Below, one piece after another: positions 1 through 9,919 of a DNA stretch of 64,000 bases. The stretch covers positions 1 to 64,000 of the forward strand of contig MU839169.1 of assembly GCA_030685235.1 (NCBI GenBank), written 5' to 3'. Under the pieces are notes generated by a model, which saw only the letters and a list, made by a program, of their open reading frames with translations, searched no databases and had not been told where the DNA came from. This stretch comes from Copromyces sp. CBS 386.78. Lineage: Eukaryota; Ascomycota; Sordariomycetes; Sordariales; Sordariaceae. A program made the position numbers and the translations under genes. Position 1 is the stretch's first letter, and every line of letters starts with the position of its first letter.

Positions 1-115
1 TATTTTTATTTTTATTTTTATTTTTATTTTTATTTTTATTTTTATTTTTATTTTTATTTTTATTTTTATTTTTATTTTTATTTTTATTTTTATTTCATCT
101 TTATTTTTATTTTAT
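1..115. repeat. (TTTTTA)n simple-sequence tract
   Basis: The first ~95 bases are an almost perfect TTTTTA hexamer array that decays into ATTTCATC/ATTTTA variants. The reverse complement, (AAAAAT)n, occurs inside element X1 (about 31934-32030), and a shorter version occurs in Y2 (about 5021-5068). In each case it lies beside the same ~150-bp module. It is therefore an internal part of a mobile element cut by the window edge. It is not a chromosome end, because no TTAGGG array is present. Confidence 0.9.
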
Positions 116-275
116 TTTTTCTAAAGACCCATTTGGCAAATTTTTTGAAACTAAGATATCTCCTTAATTAGAAGGCGCACGGACCTCTAACTGGTTTCAA
201 ATTAACTGCCATCTTCTACTGATTATCTTAGTATCCTTTTTATTTTTAGGGTTAAAATTATTAGTAATGGTAAAA
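116..275 (-). repeat. Telomere-motif module M in X3
   Basis: This module is read on the minus strand. It runs from ACTAATAA, through a decayed CCCTAA-type motif (here TTTTAACCCTAA, 247-258), A-rich AAAAATAAAAAGGATACTAA, and GAGGTCCGTGCGCCTTCT, to GTTTCAAAAAATTTGCC. The same order occurs once in X1 and Y2 and about four times in tandem in Y1. In X1 and Y2 the motif is the doubled CCCTAACCCTAA form. The module has no coding potential. Confidence 0.7.
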
Positions 276-759
276 ACCTACCCGGGGGACACCCCCGGGG
301 ACCCCCGTACGTCTACCGTCACGTGCGCAAAGGTCACGTGCGCAAAGGTCACGTGCGCAAAGTGAGTACGGGCGCAAAAATTTTAACTAATAATAGGAAC
401 GGATTGCGTGCACGGGCTGCAAAAGTTCTAACTAATGATAGGAACGGATTCTTTGGCCTATAGACCAATTATAGTACGAAGAACTTACAGGGATCCGTAG
501 GGGTATTGCCCCCATTATAGAGAAGCTCCGCTATGCTCGCTCACTTCGTATAAATATTCTATTCTCTGACTATAATAGCTGCGCTTTAATTAAAAAAGTT
601 TTCTATAAAGTTTTTTCGGAATGTTATATTATGAATAGTATTACTAAGTAGCGGGATTAGGTTATTATAAATTCCTATAATAAGAATCTCTATTTCTAAC
701 TTATTAGGCGGTAATACAATTCCCTAAGCGCCGGTTATCGAAATTATAATACGATTTAT

Positions 760-2090
760 AAATTCCTACAACGAAATTTCCATTAGGAGAGGATAAATAA
801 TAATATACGGCTTTTCTACAAAAGTTACTTGCCTTACGTAAAGACTAAATCTTTAAAAAGAAATTTAATAAATTATTTAAAACCGGTTACAATCGCTCTC
901 GTACTATAGACTACTATTTTAATTAATTACGTTATACTACTACTACAAAATACTTATTTAAGATAAACTTTTAAATACATTATTATTATTATTAATTAAC
1001 TCACTAAAATATAATATTACATCCTAACAACTATATTAGAAGCGGAAAAATTAATAGACGGCTTTATCGATCGTATCTATTTAATCTATAACCTTCTAAA
1101 TAATATACTCTCGAATAAGGGTACTCAATTCATCTTATAATTCTAATCTAGCCTTTATAAACACTTATTTATAATTTACAAATTTACTTCCCCTTTCTAC
1201 CGCTAAATAAACGTTTAAATAGAACGAATAACAAAAAATGGAATATTTCTTACGGTTTTATATTAAACAAATATAAACGGATTAAGCAAAGTAACTCCTA
1301 TTAATAGAGTTCGCTAATAATAATATTATTTCCTTATTAACAGGTATTTCCTCCTTCTTCACTAATTATAATTACTACCCTTATATAAGTATAGAACTTT
1401 ATATTCTACTACCCCCGGATCTTTCCTCCGTTTAATTTAAAAAATACTATAAAGCTAACGAATTAGCAGATCTTTTTTAATAAATTTAAAACTTTGTTAT
1501 CTAATAATTATAGCGTATATAGGAGTAATACGAAGATAACGCTAATAAAAAGCGAATAGATTCTATTCAATACCGAATTAACAATATAATCTTACTTAAT
1601 ACAATTAACTTCGCTAACGGACGTCCGTACGTAAAATTCTACCCCCGCTAGGAAAGGCCCTTTAAGGTCGTCCGCACTAAATTTTATATAATATACTTCG
1701 TTCTACTATCTAATATAAAGTATTTACTAATATTCTACGTTTTTATAGTAGAACTATAATTCAGTAAGGGCCTCCCAGGGCAGCCTACTACGATAAATAT
1801 CTAAACTAACGAAGGGAGGGTAATAATATAGACCGATAATTAGGAAGAGTATAAAGAGTAAGCTTTCGAATAGTTTACAAATTGTTAGTAAATAAGTAAT
1901 AATAGGCATTGGAAATACCAAGTTAAATAGAAGACCGGTAACCCTACTTAAGAACCCGTTAGTAACGTTATCGACTATAAGCACCATCTTTAATAATTCT
2001 ACTATAACTACCCAAATAAACTAATACCCCTAGAGGTCTAAAACGTTCTTAAACGCCTCGCGCCAACGCCGGCAGCCCCCGAGCTACTAC
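760..2090 (+). pseudogene. Gypsy integrase remnant (A')
   Basis: One frame (through 1108-1230) reads LSNKGTQFI, then SSLYKHL, KFTSPFYR and IERI. This is the end of a Ty3/gypsy integrase catalytic core, where the family has S-D-x-G-x-Q-F followed by H-P-Q-T-x-G-Q-x-E-R. The Gln codons of the second motif are now TAA (1204, 1216), Thr ACA is now ATA, and Asp is now Asn. Further on, RERPFKVVRTKF (about 1651-1690) matches the GPF/Y module. A weak WxxYP...WxPLE-like stretch near 2010-2040 suggests a chromodomain, but this is tentative. It is an unmistakable pseudogene. Confidence 0.8.
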
Positions 2091-2306
2091 GGCGCCGCTC
2101 TAACCGCTTAATTCGGTAGGAGACGGCCGCTACTATAGAAAATAGGACGTCGAATATAAAAGAAGGGTTATACCTGGACTTTAACAGGATTTTTCGAAAA
2201 TTAATAGATATTTACGCGGATAGGAGGTTATTTGAAGGGTTTTAAGTCTATTATTTCACGTATATATAGATTTTTAGCTCTACGAACTTCTTTTGAGGGA
2301 GGATAG

Positions 2307-2549
2307 GATTATAGGGTTAGGCCTATAATATATCGCACTACACCGACTATTGCCAGAGCTGGCCATGGTACGCATACCATGCCCTCTGTACTAGTTATCG
2401 TCACGTGCAGTGTTACGTGCGCGCCCGGACTGGCGCCATGGGCCCTCTAGCCTATATAGCCAGTCCTCCACGCACACTTCCTCTTTCCTCTCCTTATATA
2501 ACAACGCATATCTTACCCTACCTATACGGTGCCCTCTCGCCCCGTGATA
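2307..2549 (+). repeat. 3' LTR of gypsy A'
   Basis: The LTR follows a purine-rich tract and ends CCCCGTGATA. Reverse-complementing the LTR at 62801-63022 gives the same order of landmarks: GGRTTAGGCCT, GTCACGTGCA, TATATAGCCA, TCCTCTCCTT and CCTACC. It is ~20 bp longer than the gypsy A LTRs and diverged in the middle, so it is a related subfamily. The short frame across it (2405-2662) is not a gene. Confidence 0.8.
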
Positions 2550-2868
2550 TAATATTTAGATTAACGACGATTGAGCTATCGTTACTAAATCGAATTCATT
2601 TAACGGTATTAACCGTAAGCTATTCGATAGCCTTTCTATTATACCCTTTACCGGCAAACTAAATGCCTTCATTACTAAGGTTGCTAATTGCTATTATATA
2701 TCTATTACCTTACGATTAATGCTACTTTCCTAACGTATTGGCTATATAATTGTCTACGGCTAGAATATCGCTAACTGAAGATTAAATTAAATGCTTTATA
2801 GCCGTTAATAAGTTAATCAAAGTTTAAATAAGGAATAATATATTAATTTAGTAAGGTATATTAAAGCG
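2550..2868. other. Unassigned AT-rich DNA
   Basis: This lies between the gypsy LTR and the inverted-repeat element. No repeat shared with the rest of the window and no recognisable protein frame were seen on either strand. It is probably part of the oldest layer, into which the neighbouring elements inserted. Confidence 0.4.
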
Positions 2869-3268
2869 AAACTCTATTTGTACGGACGTAAAACTCTATT
2901 TGTACGGACCCCCAAATTGAAAATATTAAGATTTTTCCACTATTCCGCAGGGGTATAAATATATAAATAGAATTATCATTTCTGTCTCTTTTTTCTACTT
3001 TTTACACTACTACTACCAACTTCAAATGTACCGTATACGTTTAAGAATCAAAAGTAAACTTATATAATTTAAATATTAAAGAAAGAAATTAAAAGTAAGT
3101 GGAGGTATAGTAAATCAAATCTTTAGGCTAGTTTATACTACTGTAGAGGTACGTATTAAATGTATTAAAAATCGCTGAGTAAAATGGTATTACTTTTATC
3201 TTTCTACAAGCTTATTCCACTAAGTTAATCTTAACTTCATCTTTTGGAGGTCCGTACAAATAGAGTTT
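2869..3268. mobile_element. 400-bp terminal-inverted-repeat (MITE-like) element
   Basis: The 19-bp sequence AAACTCTATTTGTACGGAC occurs at 2869-2887 and again at about 2891-2909, and its exact reverse complement lies at 3250-3268. The left terminus is thus duplicated in tandem. The ~340-bp interior has no coding frame but includes a TATA-rich stretch near 2953-2968. Size and architecture fit a non-autonomous DNA transposon, perhaps a Tc1/mariner derivative. I could not find a convincing TA target duplication, so the superfamily is open. Confidence 0.65.
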
Positions 3269-3289
3269 CTCATATTAAATAATAAATGT

Positions 3290-4392
3290 ACGGGTAAACC
3301 GATTGCTTCGAAAATAAACCTAAATCTAATTTTTATCGTCGAAGATACTATTAGTAGTAATTTCGATAATAAGGAAAAAAAAGTAGTTTTATTTATTATT
3401 AGGGTATATAAGGTTTACCTAAAAATATTAGAAAATAAGTACTACAACCGTACCCGAAACGCCTTTAAAATTATCCGTAATGCGAAAGGTTAGGATATTC
3501 TAAAAAGCGTCGATGACGTAATTGCGATTGGTAACCTACGGCCTATTAGCTACCTAATAGCGAAAGTAACTTATTTTGCGATAATCGTAATTAAAAACCT
3601 AAAATACCGGGAATAATTAGGAAATTTAATTAACGCCGGACTTAGTTCGTTAATCGAGAAATATAGTATAAGGCTTTATAAAGGCAATTTATCCCTAATT
3701 TTCGTACGGTAGGATAGAAGAATATAAATAATTATAAGAACGGTAATAAATAAAATATCAAAGGCGGTTATTAATAATACTATAGTAGTTTATAACGCCA
3801 ATAGGCCTATTAGAGCCCAATATATTGTATTAAGCGGGCTAAAATTGAAAGCCTATAGCGTTTAGGTATACTATATATGCGACGCCGGTCGTTTAGACGC
3901 CGGATACGTACTCATATACGCAATGTATTATTAATACCTCGAAAATAACTAACTTAACAGCGTATAATAATAGAAGGATACAAGTACTGGCTAAGCTAGT
4001 AAGGGTAAAGAAGCCGATAAATTAAATAATAGTTAACTTACAAATATAAATAAGGAAACCGATAAATTAAATAATAATCAACTTATAAATACAAATAAGA
4101 AAGCCGACAAGTAGAATAACGGTTAGCCTACAAATATAAATAACGAAACAGTTGAATTAAATAACGGTTAACCGGTAAATATAAATAATGATAATTTAAA
4201 TAACGAAGACGAAGATAATATAAATGACCTTATTATTACTATTGTAGTAAAAAAGAAATGTAAAGTAAATAAGGCCTTCCTAACTAAATAAGAGAATATA
4301 AAACGTACTAAAATAGTCTTCCCTTGGGCGGAGCTGGATATACCCGAGGGAGGCAGTAAAACGCCCATATTTGCCCAGATAAGTAGGTAATA
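3290..4392 (+). pseudogene. Degraded reading frame H (unknown acidic, Asn-rich protein)
   Basis: One frame stays readable for about 350 codons if stops at former Gln/Trp codons are ignored. It includes LRPIS, INAGLSSLIEKYSIRLYKG, VVYNANRPIRAQ and YYICDAGRLDAGY. It then has about four imperfect ~17-residue repeats of the type (K/N)LNNxQxTNINNETD (about 4010-4190), an acidic stretch (NNEDEDNIND), a basic KKKCKV, and FPWAELDIPEGGSKTPIF near the end. I do not recognise the family. Its last ~48 bases before Y2 recur beside Y1 (24521-24568). The frame enters the Y2 terminal repeat and stops at 4387. It may be a transposon ORF or a dead host gene. Confidence 0.5.
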
Positions 4393-4870
4393 ATAATAAT
4401 AGTCTTATTCCCTATACTACGTATCTATAGCGCCTTATTAGCATAGGGTACTTTTCCTAGTTCTCTGGAGGAAAAACCGTGCGGCGATAAGCGCCGTCGG
4501 ATGAAAACCGCTAGCTTCTTTCGGTCGCGAATAAATCGCGCCTACTCCATCTCGATTCTATTTATAGCGGTGCTCACCTACCGCCTCAGCAAACAAGCCA
4601 CTTCCCGTCCACCGCATTCGATCTAATACTAGAATAATCGAGACCGTGCTCTCTTATTCTAATATTGTAATCGAATATTTTTAAAGATGCCGCGCGAATT
4701 TATCGCGCTGCTCTCCCTCCAATTCCACTGTTAAATAGTACTCGTTCAGCCTACTAAGTTGCAATGCCTACGAAAGGATTCTCTTAGCTCGGGTTCCGTC
4801 GTCCAAATGAATTTGGAGCTCCTCTTTCGTCTGTGGCCAGTCGGTCGCCGTTATCCAGTGGTCGGCTGTT
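4393..4870 (-). mobile_element. LINE fragment LINE-3 (3' end, internally deleted)
   Basis: This is the 3' terminus of the same Tad1-like LINE family as LINE-1, reading on the minus strand and ending in (TTA)n. A 14-bp target duplication ATAAGTAGGTAATA flanks it (4379-4392, 4871-4884). Compared with LINE-1 and LINE-2 it lacks ~1.27 kb: it joins the equivalent of LINE-1 ~7550 directly to ~8838 at about position 4655. It is noticeably less AT-biased than the long copies. It inserted within Y2 a few bases inside Y2's left terminal repeat. Confidence 0.85.
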
Positions 4871-5075
4871 ATAAGTAGGTAATAGTATATTTATATACTA
4901 TATTAAATAATATTTCCTTAAGTAAAGCCGAATATATTTAAAGAAAATAATAAAATATTTAAAATTTTAAATATTTTAAAACTCTTTTTATTTGAATCTT
5001 CATTTTTATCTTTAATCTTCATCTTTATTTTTATTTTTATTTTTATTTTTATTTTTCATTTTTCATTTTTATTCT

Positions 5076-5236
5076 TTTTTTCTAAAGGACCCGTTTGGCA
5101 AATTTTTTTAAATTAAGATTGCTCGTTAAACACAGGGCTCAGGGACCTCTGGCCGGGTGCAAAATAACCTCTAAGAAATGGCGGTCATTTTAATACCCTT
5201 TTTATTTTCAGGGTTAGGGTTATTAGTGAAAAAAAA
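5076..5236 (-). repeat. Telomere-motif module M in Y2
   Basis: On the minus strand this contains CACTAATAACCCTAACCCTGA followed by AAAATAAAAAGGGTATTAA. Next come GACCGCCATTTC, CAGAGGTCCCTGAGCCCT and an AATTTAAAAAAATTTGCC segment, ending at the T-rich tract. It is less mutated than the copy at 116-275, and the doubled telomere-like motif is clear at 5210-5221. Confidence 0.75.
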
Positions 5237-5263
5237 AAAACAGTCATTTTGGACATCGAGGAT

Positions 5264-5403
5264 CTATGGTCGCCCGGCTATCTACGGTCGCATCTTTTAC
5301 CGCGGTCGCTCACCGCAATCGCTCACTGCGGTCGCTCACCGTAATCGCATTCACCGTGGTCGCTCACCGCAATTGTATTCACCGTAGTCGCATTCACGGT
5401 CGC
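5264..5403 (+). repeat. GGTCGCTCACCGCAATCGC minisatellite
   Basis: This is a run of imperfect ~19-21-bp units alternating GGTCGC, GCTCACCG, CAATCGC and ATTCACCG. It is markedly more GC-rich than the surroundings. The array abuts gypsy D: its last five bases GTCGC (5399-5403) are the target site duplicated at 27143-27147. Y1 carries a different minisatellite at the corresponding position (23744-23820). Confidence 0.8.
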
Positions 5404-5650
5404 TAATACTGTTGAGAGGGTATTGTGAAAGCATAGTATGTGTATTAATTGAAAGTATATAAATTAATAATCTAGGAAAGATCCAGAGAGGAGAGATCGC
5501 AATAGTCGATAACTATATATGCGCGATCCTTATTTAATCTATAGGACCCACCTTTAAGTAGGGAGGCGACCGCGGTAGTAGTATTACCATAGCTAATTAA
5601 CGATTATTATACTAATAGGTAACAACACTAGCAATACTAATCCAGTATTA
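5404..5650 (-). repeat. 3' LTR of gypsy D
   Basis: 247 bp, with the same length and landmarks as 26896-27142 (TATTGTGAAAGCA, TAGGAAAGATCCAGAGAGG, GGACCCACCTTTA, AGGGAGGCGACCGCGG). Differences are C/T and G/A transitions, and this copy is more AT-shifted than its partner. Confidence 0.92.
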
Positions 5651-5699
5651 AATACCGGCCGCGAAGAGAAAATACCACTAACCTTAATAATTAATAAAC

Positions 5700-7274
5700 T
5701 AATATATATATATAAATACCCTTACTTCTTTCTAGGTCTCAAACTACTTCTATAGGATAAAATCCCTTCCGCTTCTATATCCTCCGCGAAAATTATTTTG
5801 CGACTACAACGGGGCTTTAATAAATTATAATATCCTCCGTAATATTACTAATATTCTTTCAATAATTCCTTAATATTACCCAAAGCTTCTTCCGGTAATT
5901 ACTTATTATACTCGTAACCAAATCCAATCTATTTAACGAAATACTTTTATTTTCCTATTCTAAAATTTAAATCGTAATTTAAAATAATATTTATTTCCTA
6001 CTCGCCTTTATTGTTTAAACCGATTTAAATATCCTCTACTAATTTAGGGGGAAGTTAGGTCCGGCTAAACGGGTCCTCTCCCCGAAGTCCGGCCTTAAAA
6101 TAAATAATTAAAATAATTAAATAAATACCCGCTATTTCTAAGGGGAGCGCGAACTTATAAATTAATTTACTAATATAAATAATAACGTAAAATAAGCCGG
6201 CTCTCTACTACGAAAATTTTCGAAAAGGGCGGCCCGGAAGGTAATATCTTTTATATAACTTTAAAAATACTTTATTACCGACTTAGAATTCGCAGAATCA
6301 ATATCTACCATCGTAGCGCTTCTTAACTTTAACTATAACGAAATCTATAACCAATTAAACATCTTCTTTCAATCTATTTCTCAATACTTTATAATCTTTC
6401 GATATATTAAATACATCTTTCCTAACTATTAAATCTAATAGTCCTAAAAGTTTAAACCTGAATAACTATTCGTAGGAGGACAATTTAATCAATTTTAAAT
6501 ATATATTATTAAAATTCTATTAGAAAATTAATAATAATTCTACCCAATTTAATTCGGGTTTTATAAAATAATAATACCAAATAACAATTTTAATATTTTA
6601 ATTTCGTCGTTTTATTAAGCTATTACCCTAAGGGTAATAAACTATTATTATTAGTAATTTAATATATAAAACTACCTATATCCCTTTTTAAAACTTAAAT
6701 ATAAACTTCTTATTTCTATTAAATATAATTATTTACAGGATTCCCTAATCGCCTAATAATAATTCCCTTATTAAAATTATTCCCTAATCTTCTACTATAT
6801 AAATAGAATACCCGGGAATAAAACGTATATGTTTAAATATATAATAAATTACAAGTATAAAAATATTAAAGAAATTAAAACCTTCTAAATACTAGGGAGT
6901 TCTAATAGTTCAAACTTCTAATAGGTCGGTAATAAAATCGAGGGCAATAATACGTATTAATAATATATATTCTAAATTAATAAATTAATAATCGCTTATA
7001 GTAGCCTCCTTATCGGTTCGATTTAATTAATATATCGGATAATAACGTATATATTCAATTACTTCGTAAATCTTTCTTATTATTACATAATCTTTTAAAT
7101 TATAAAATATACAATTTCGGCCGAAATAATTTTTTTCGTAGTAAATTATAATAAAAATAATTTATACTATACCTTTAAATATATATAACTACTTTATTTA
7201 GTATAACGAAACGTTATACAATAATCTATCCATAATATTAAATAGGTACCCAGTATTCGAAACGACGCTATCGA
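5700..7274 (-). pseudogene. Gypsy D integrase and chromodomain remnant
   Basis: The minus-strand frame reads, in order, RKVYEVIEYIRYY (zinc-binding part), ALDFITDLLEV (about 6915-6950, first catalytic Asp intact), KHIRFIPGYS, RNKKFIFKF (second catalytic region, Asp to Asn), NPELNWVELL, SSYE.LFRFK, KVFLKLYKRYYLPGRPFRK and KLIYKFALPLEIAG. A chromodomain then ends in KYFVKQIGFGYEYNK and LPEEALGN (about 5870-5960). Chromodomains of this clade direct integration to heterochromatin. Gln/Trp codons have become stops. LINE-1 separates it from the upstream RT/RNase H part. Confidence 0.88.
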
Positions 7275-7555
7275 CCTCGGTAATATTATAATAATAATAA
7301 TAGTCTTATTCCCTATACTATTTATCTATAGCGCCTTATTAGTATAAGGTACTTCTCCTAGTTCTCTAGAGGAAACCGTACGGCGATAAGCGCCGTCGGA
7401 TAAAAACCGCTAGCTCCTTTCGGTCGCGAATAAATTGCGCCTACTCTATTTCAATTCTATTTATAGTAGTACTTACCTACCGCCTTAGTAAATAAACTAC
7501 TTCCCTTCTACCGCCTTCGATCTAATACTAGAACAATCGAAATACTATTTTTATA

Positions 7556-8838
7556 TACCGTTGCTTCCTCCTAAACTGCCTATAATAATCGTCCCTTCCC
7601 TATTATTTACCCTTATTCCCGCTTCGTTATTATTTCCTAAACTCCTATAATTCTACTAAAGTTTATATAAGTATAAAGGCCCCTCCTTTCCCTTTATATA
7701 AAAACTCTTTTTTACTACTATCTTTCGAATTTTCTTTTTTTCCTTATTTAATTAACTTTTAAAATAGCGTTCTCTTTTACTAATTATATTCCCGACTATT
7801 TTTTTAGCTATATATTTAACCCTTTAAACTTTATAATTTATATTAACTGTAATACCGTTAAATATAGTATTAATTTTGTCCGTATAATAGATTTTCCGTC
7901 CCCTAAGTTTGCCCGCTCCTTTATACCCCCCTCTTCTTTGGTATTCGAATTCTAAACCCTTATTTAAATATTAATTTCTAACCCCGCTTTTAATTTTCCT
8001 CCCGGCCGGTAAATCTTTTTTATTCTTATATTTACTTCCCCTTTTCTCTATTAATTATATTAATTAATATTGTTTATTATATTCTTTATTTCTATTATAA
8101 TTTAAAATTTATTAATTACGTTTATAATATTTTATCCTTTAATATAATTATATTCCGTATATTCTTCGCGGAATATATTTATTATATTAATATTAAAAGT
8201 AAATTTCCTCCCGTAATTTTCTTTTCGTTTTCTTTTCTAATATTCTTCGAAACGCCGGTAAATAGAGCGCTATTTATTTTATTACTAATATAAAATATAT
8301 ATTAAATATTCTATTAGGTTATTATAATAAATATAACGCTATTTAAATTACGGTTATTATTTTATCCTATTCTTAGAATAATATTAATCCTTTAATTCGT
8401 TGTTTCTATAATATTTATATTAATTTCTTTAAAAACGTATATAAGTGTTTAACTATAGATAATTTTCCGTATAACCATAATATCTTTCTTCGCTACCGGA
8501 ATATAAAAATTGAAAATTATTAGCGTAAGGGATATTATAAAATATTTTTAGCCAATCGTCTTACTACTCCTATTTTCGGCTCTAATAGAGGAAATACTAA
8601 TACTAATTCCCCGATAATATTTAATAGCCTTATTAATCCCCTTCTAATTAACGAAAATTAAATTTAATAGTGCTATAAAGTTATTAGGAATTAAGAATTA
8701 ATATTCAATATATTTTATAAATTCTTCGCCTACGAAGAATATTAATTAATTATTTTGGTACTACCTTTGTAATTAGGTAACTATTATAATTAGCGTAATC
8801 TAATTCCTCTTTTTCCTATTTTTCCCGTATTTTCTTAT
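7556..8838 (-). other. LINE 3' segment absent from LINE-3
   Basis: A ~1.28-kb block near the 3' end of LINE-1. It is matched in LINE-2 (19350-20625) and partly in LINE-4, but missing from LINE-3. Reading in LINE sense, LINE-2 gives a long Gln/Lys-rich frame if TAA/TAG are read as former Gln codons. The opposite strand also looks partly open. I cannot assign a domain. It may be the C-terminal part of ORF2 or a 3' UTR. Confidence 0.5.
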
Positions 8839-9919
8839 TCTAATATTATAATTGAATGTATTTATAAATACCGCGCGAATTTATTGTACTACTCTCTTTT
8901 TAATTCGATTACTAAATAGTATTTATTTAATTTACTAAGCTATAATATTTATAAAAGGATTCTTTTAATTCGGGTTCTATTGTCCAAATAAATTTAAAAT
9001 TCTTCTTTTATTTATAGCTAATCGGCTACCGTTATCCAATAATCGGCTATTTATAAATAATTTAAAATAATATACGCAAAAATTTCTTTACCCGTACTAT
9101 AAAAATAAATTAGTATTATAATATCCGGAACTTCTTTTTAGAAAAAGAAGGATTAGAAGCCTATAATTTCCGTCTTTATTTAAGTAAAAAAGGAATTCTT
9201 CGCCTTAAATAATAAGTATTATTTATTATCGTCCTTTAATTATTAAACTTTCTTCTTTTTTTATTTTATATTAATTATATACTATTTTATAATATTACTG
9301 TTAAACTTCGGGTTAAAATCGGTAATAGTAAATTCGTACCGTCGGCTTAATTTAGTTACCGCCGCCGCTAATTAATAATTATAATACAATACTTATTTTT
9401 TTATCGTTGCCTTTTCCAACTACTCTTTACGGTCTATAGTAGTTGGCTCTAATATTTATAATAGGGGCGGTAGCGACCCTATTACCGGGGGCGGATTTAT
9501 TATAATCGTTAGAAATTTCTTTATTAATACCTATTTTTTAATTTACTTAGCTTTAATAATATTACTTTCTAATTTGTCGGCGGGTAGCTAACCTTTTACC
9601 CTCCTTACTTAAATATAGTTAATTACTTAAGTTATAGTCCTTCGGACGAACCTTATTTAATTCGTACGGGCGAACCTTTCTTCGAAGGCCCTAACCTATT
9701 TATTAAAGTAAAGGTCGAATAATAGATAAAAGGTTTCTATTTTTAAATTCTTTACCAGCGTAATTTTATACGCCCTAGTAATAATTTTTAAATATTTAAT
9801 TTAATATTTAATTAGCTTAATCGTTATCCTTCGTAATTTACTATAGATTTCGGTCGGTTAATAGAAAATTAATATTCTATATACAATTATATTCCGAATA
9901 TATTTAATATAAATTTCCT

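Larger units (their letters stand above)
1..591 (+). mobile_element. Element X, copy 3 (left part outside window)
   Basis: This is the distal part of a repeat family seen also at 31431-33057 (X1, opposite strand) and 40251-41215 (X2, same strand). In order it holds the T-rich tract, the telomere-motif module, a G-rich near-palindrome around 280-306, three tandem CACGTGCGCAAAGGT units (about 318-362), two copies of an AATRATAGGAACGGATT motif, and the conserved end GCTGCGCTTTAATT at 578-591. No reading frame is recognisable. The family has a ~20-bp sub-terminal inverted repeat (CAGCTGCGCTTCA) but does not match a superfamily I can name. It abuts the integrase part of a gypsy element, presumably its insertion host. 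Confidence 0.7.
592..2549 (+). mobile_element. Ty3/gypsy element, 3' half (gypsy A')
   Basis: This is the 3' part of an LTR retrotransposon: integrase remnants, a polypurine tract (about 2294-2306, TGAGGGAGGATAG) and a 3' LTR at 2307-2549. Its 5' part is missing because element X lies at its left boundary and the window ends there. The LTR is clearly related to the 222-bp LTRs of gypsy A (48574-48795, 62801-63022) and to those at 44598 and 44965, but in plus orientation. The body is strongly AT-biased and full of stop codons. Confidence 0.85.
4357..5403 (-). mobile_element. Element Y2, left part
   Basis: Y2 runs from the terminal repeat TAAAACGCCCA (4357-4367) to its partner TGGGCGTTTTA (27549-27559). 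It is split by LINE-3 and by gypsy D (5404-27142 plus duplication GTCGC). Without the insertions it is ~967 bp, close to Y1 (991 bp). This part holds AT-rich DNA, a short (TTTTTA)n tract, one copy of module M and a GC-richer minisatellite. The right part at 27148-27559 carries the hairpin end. There is no coding frame, so the element appears non-autonomous. Confidence 0.7.

Noticed and set aside
1..115. Possible telomere at the window start because of the hexamer array
   Set aside because: The unit is TTTTTA, not TTAGGG/CCCTAA. The same tract is internal in X1 and Y2.
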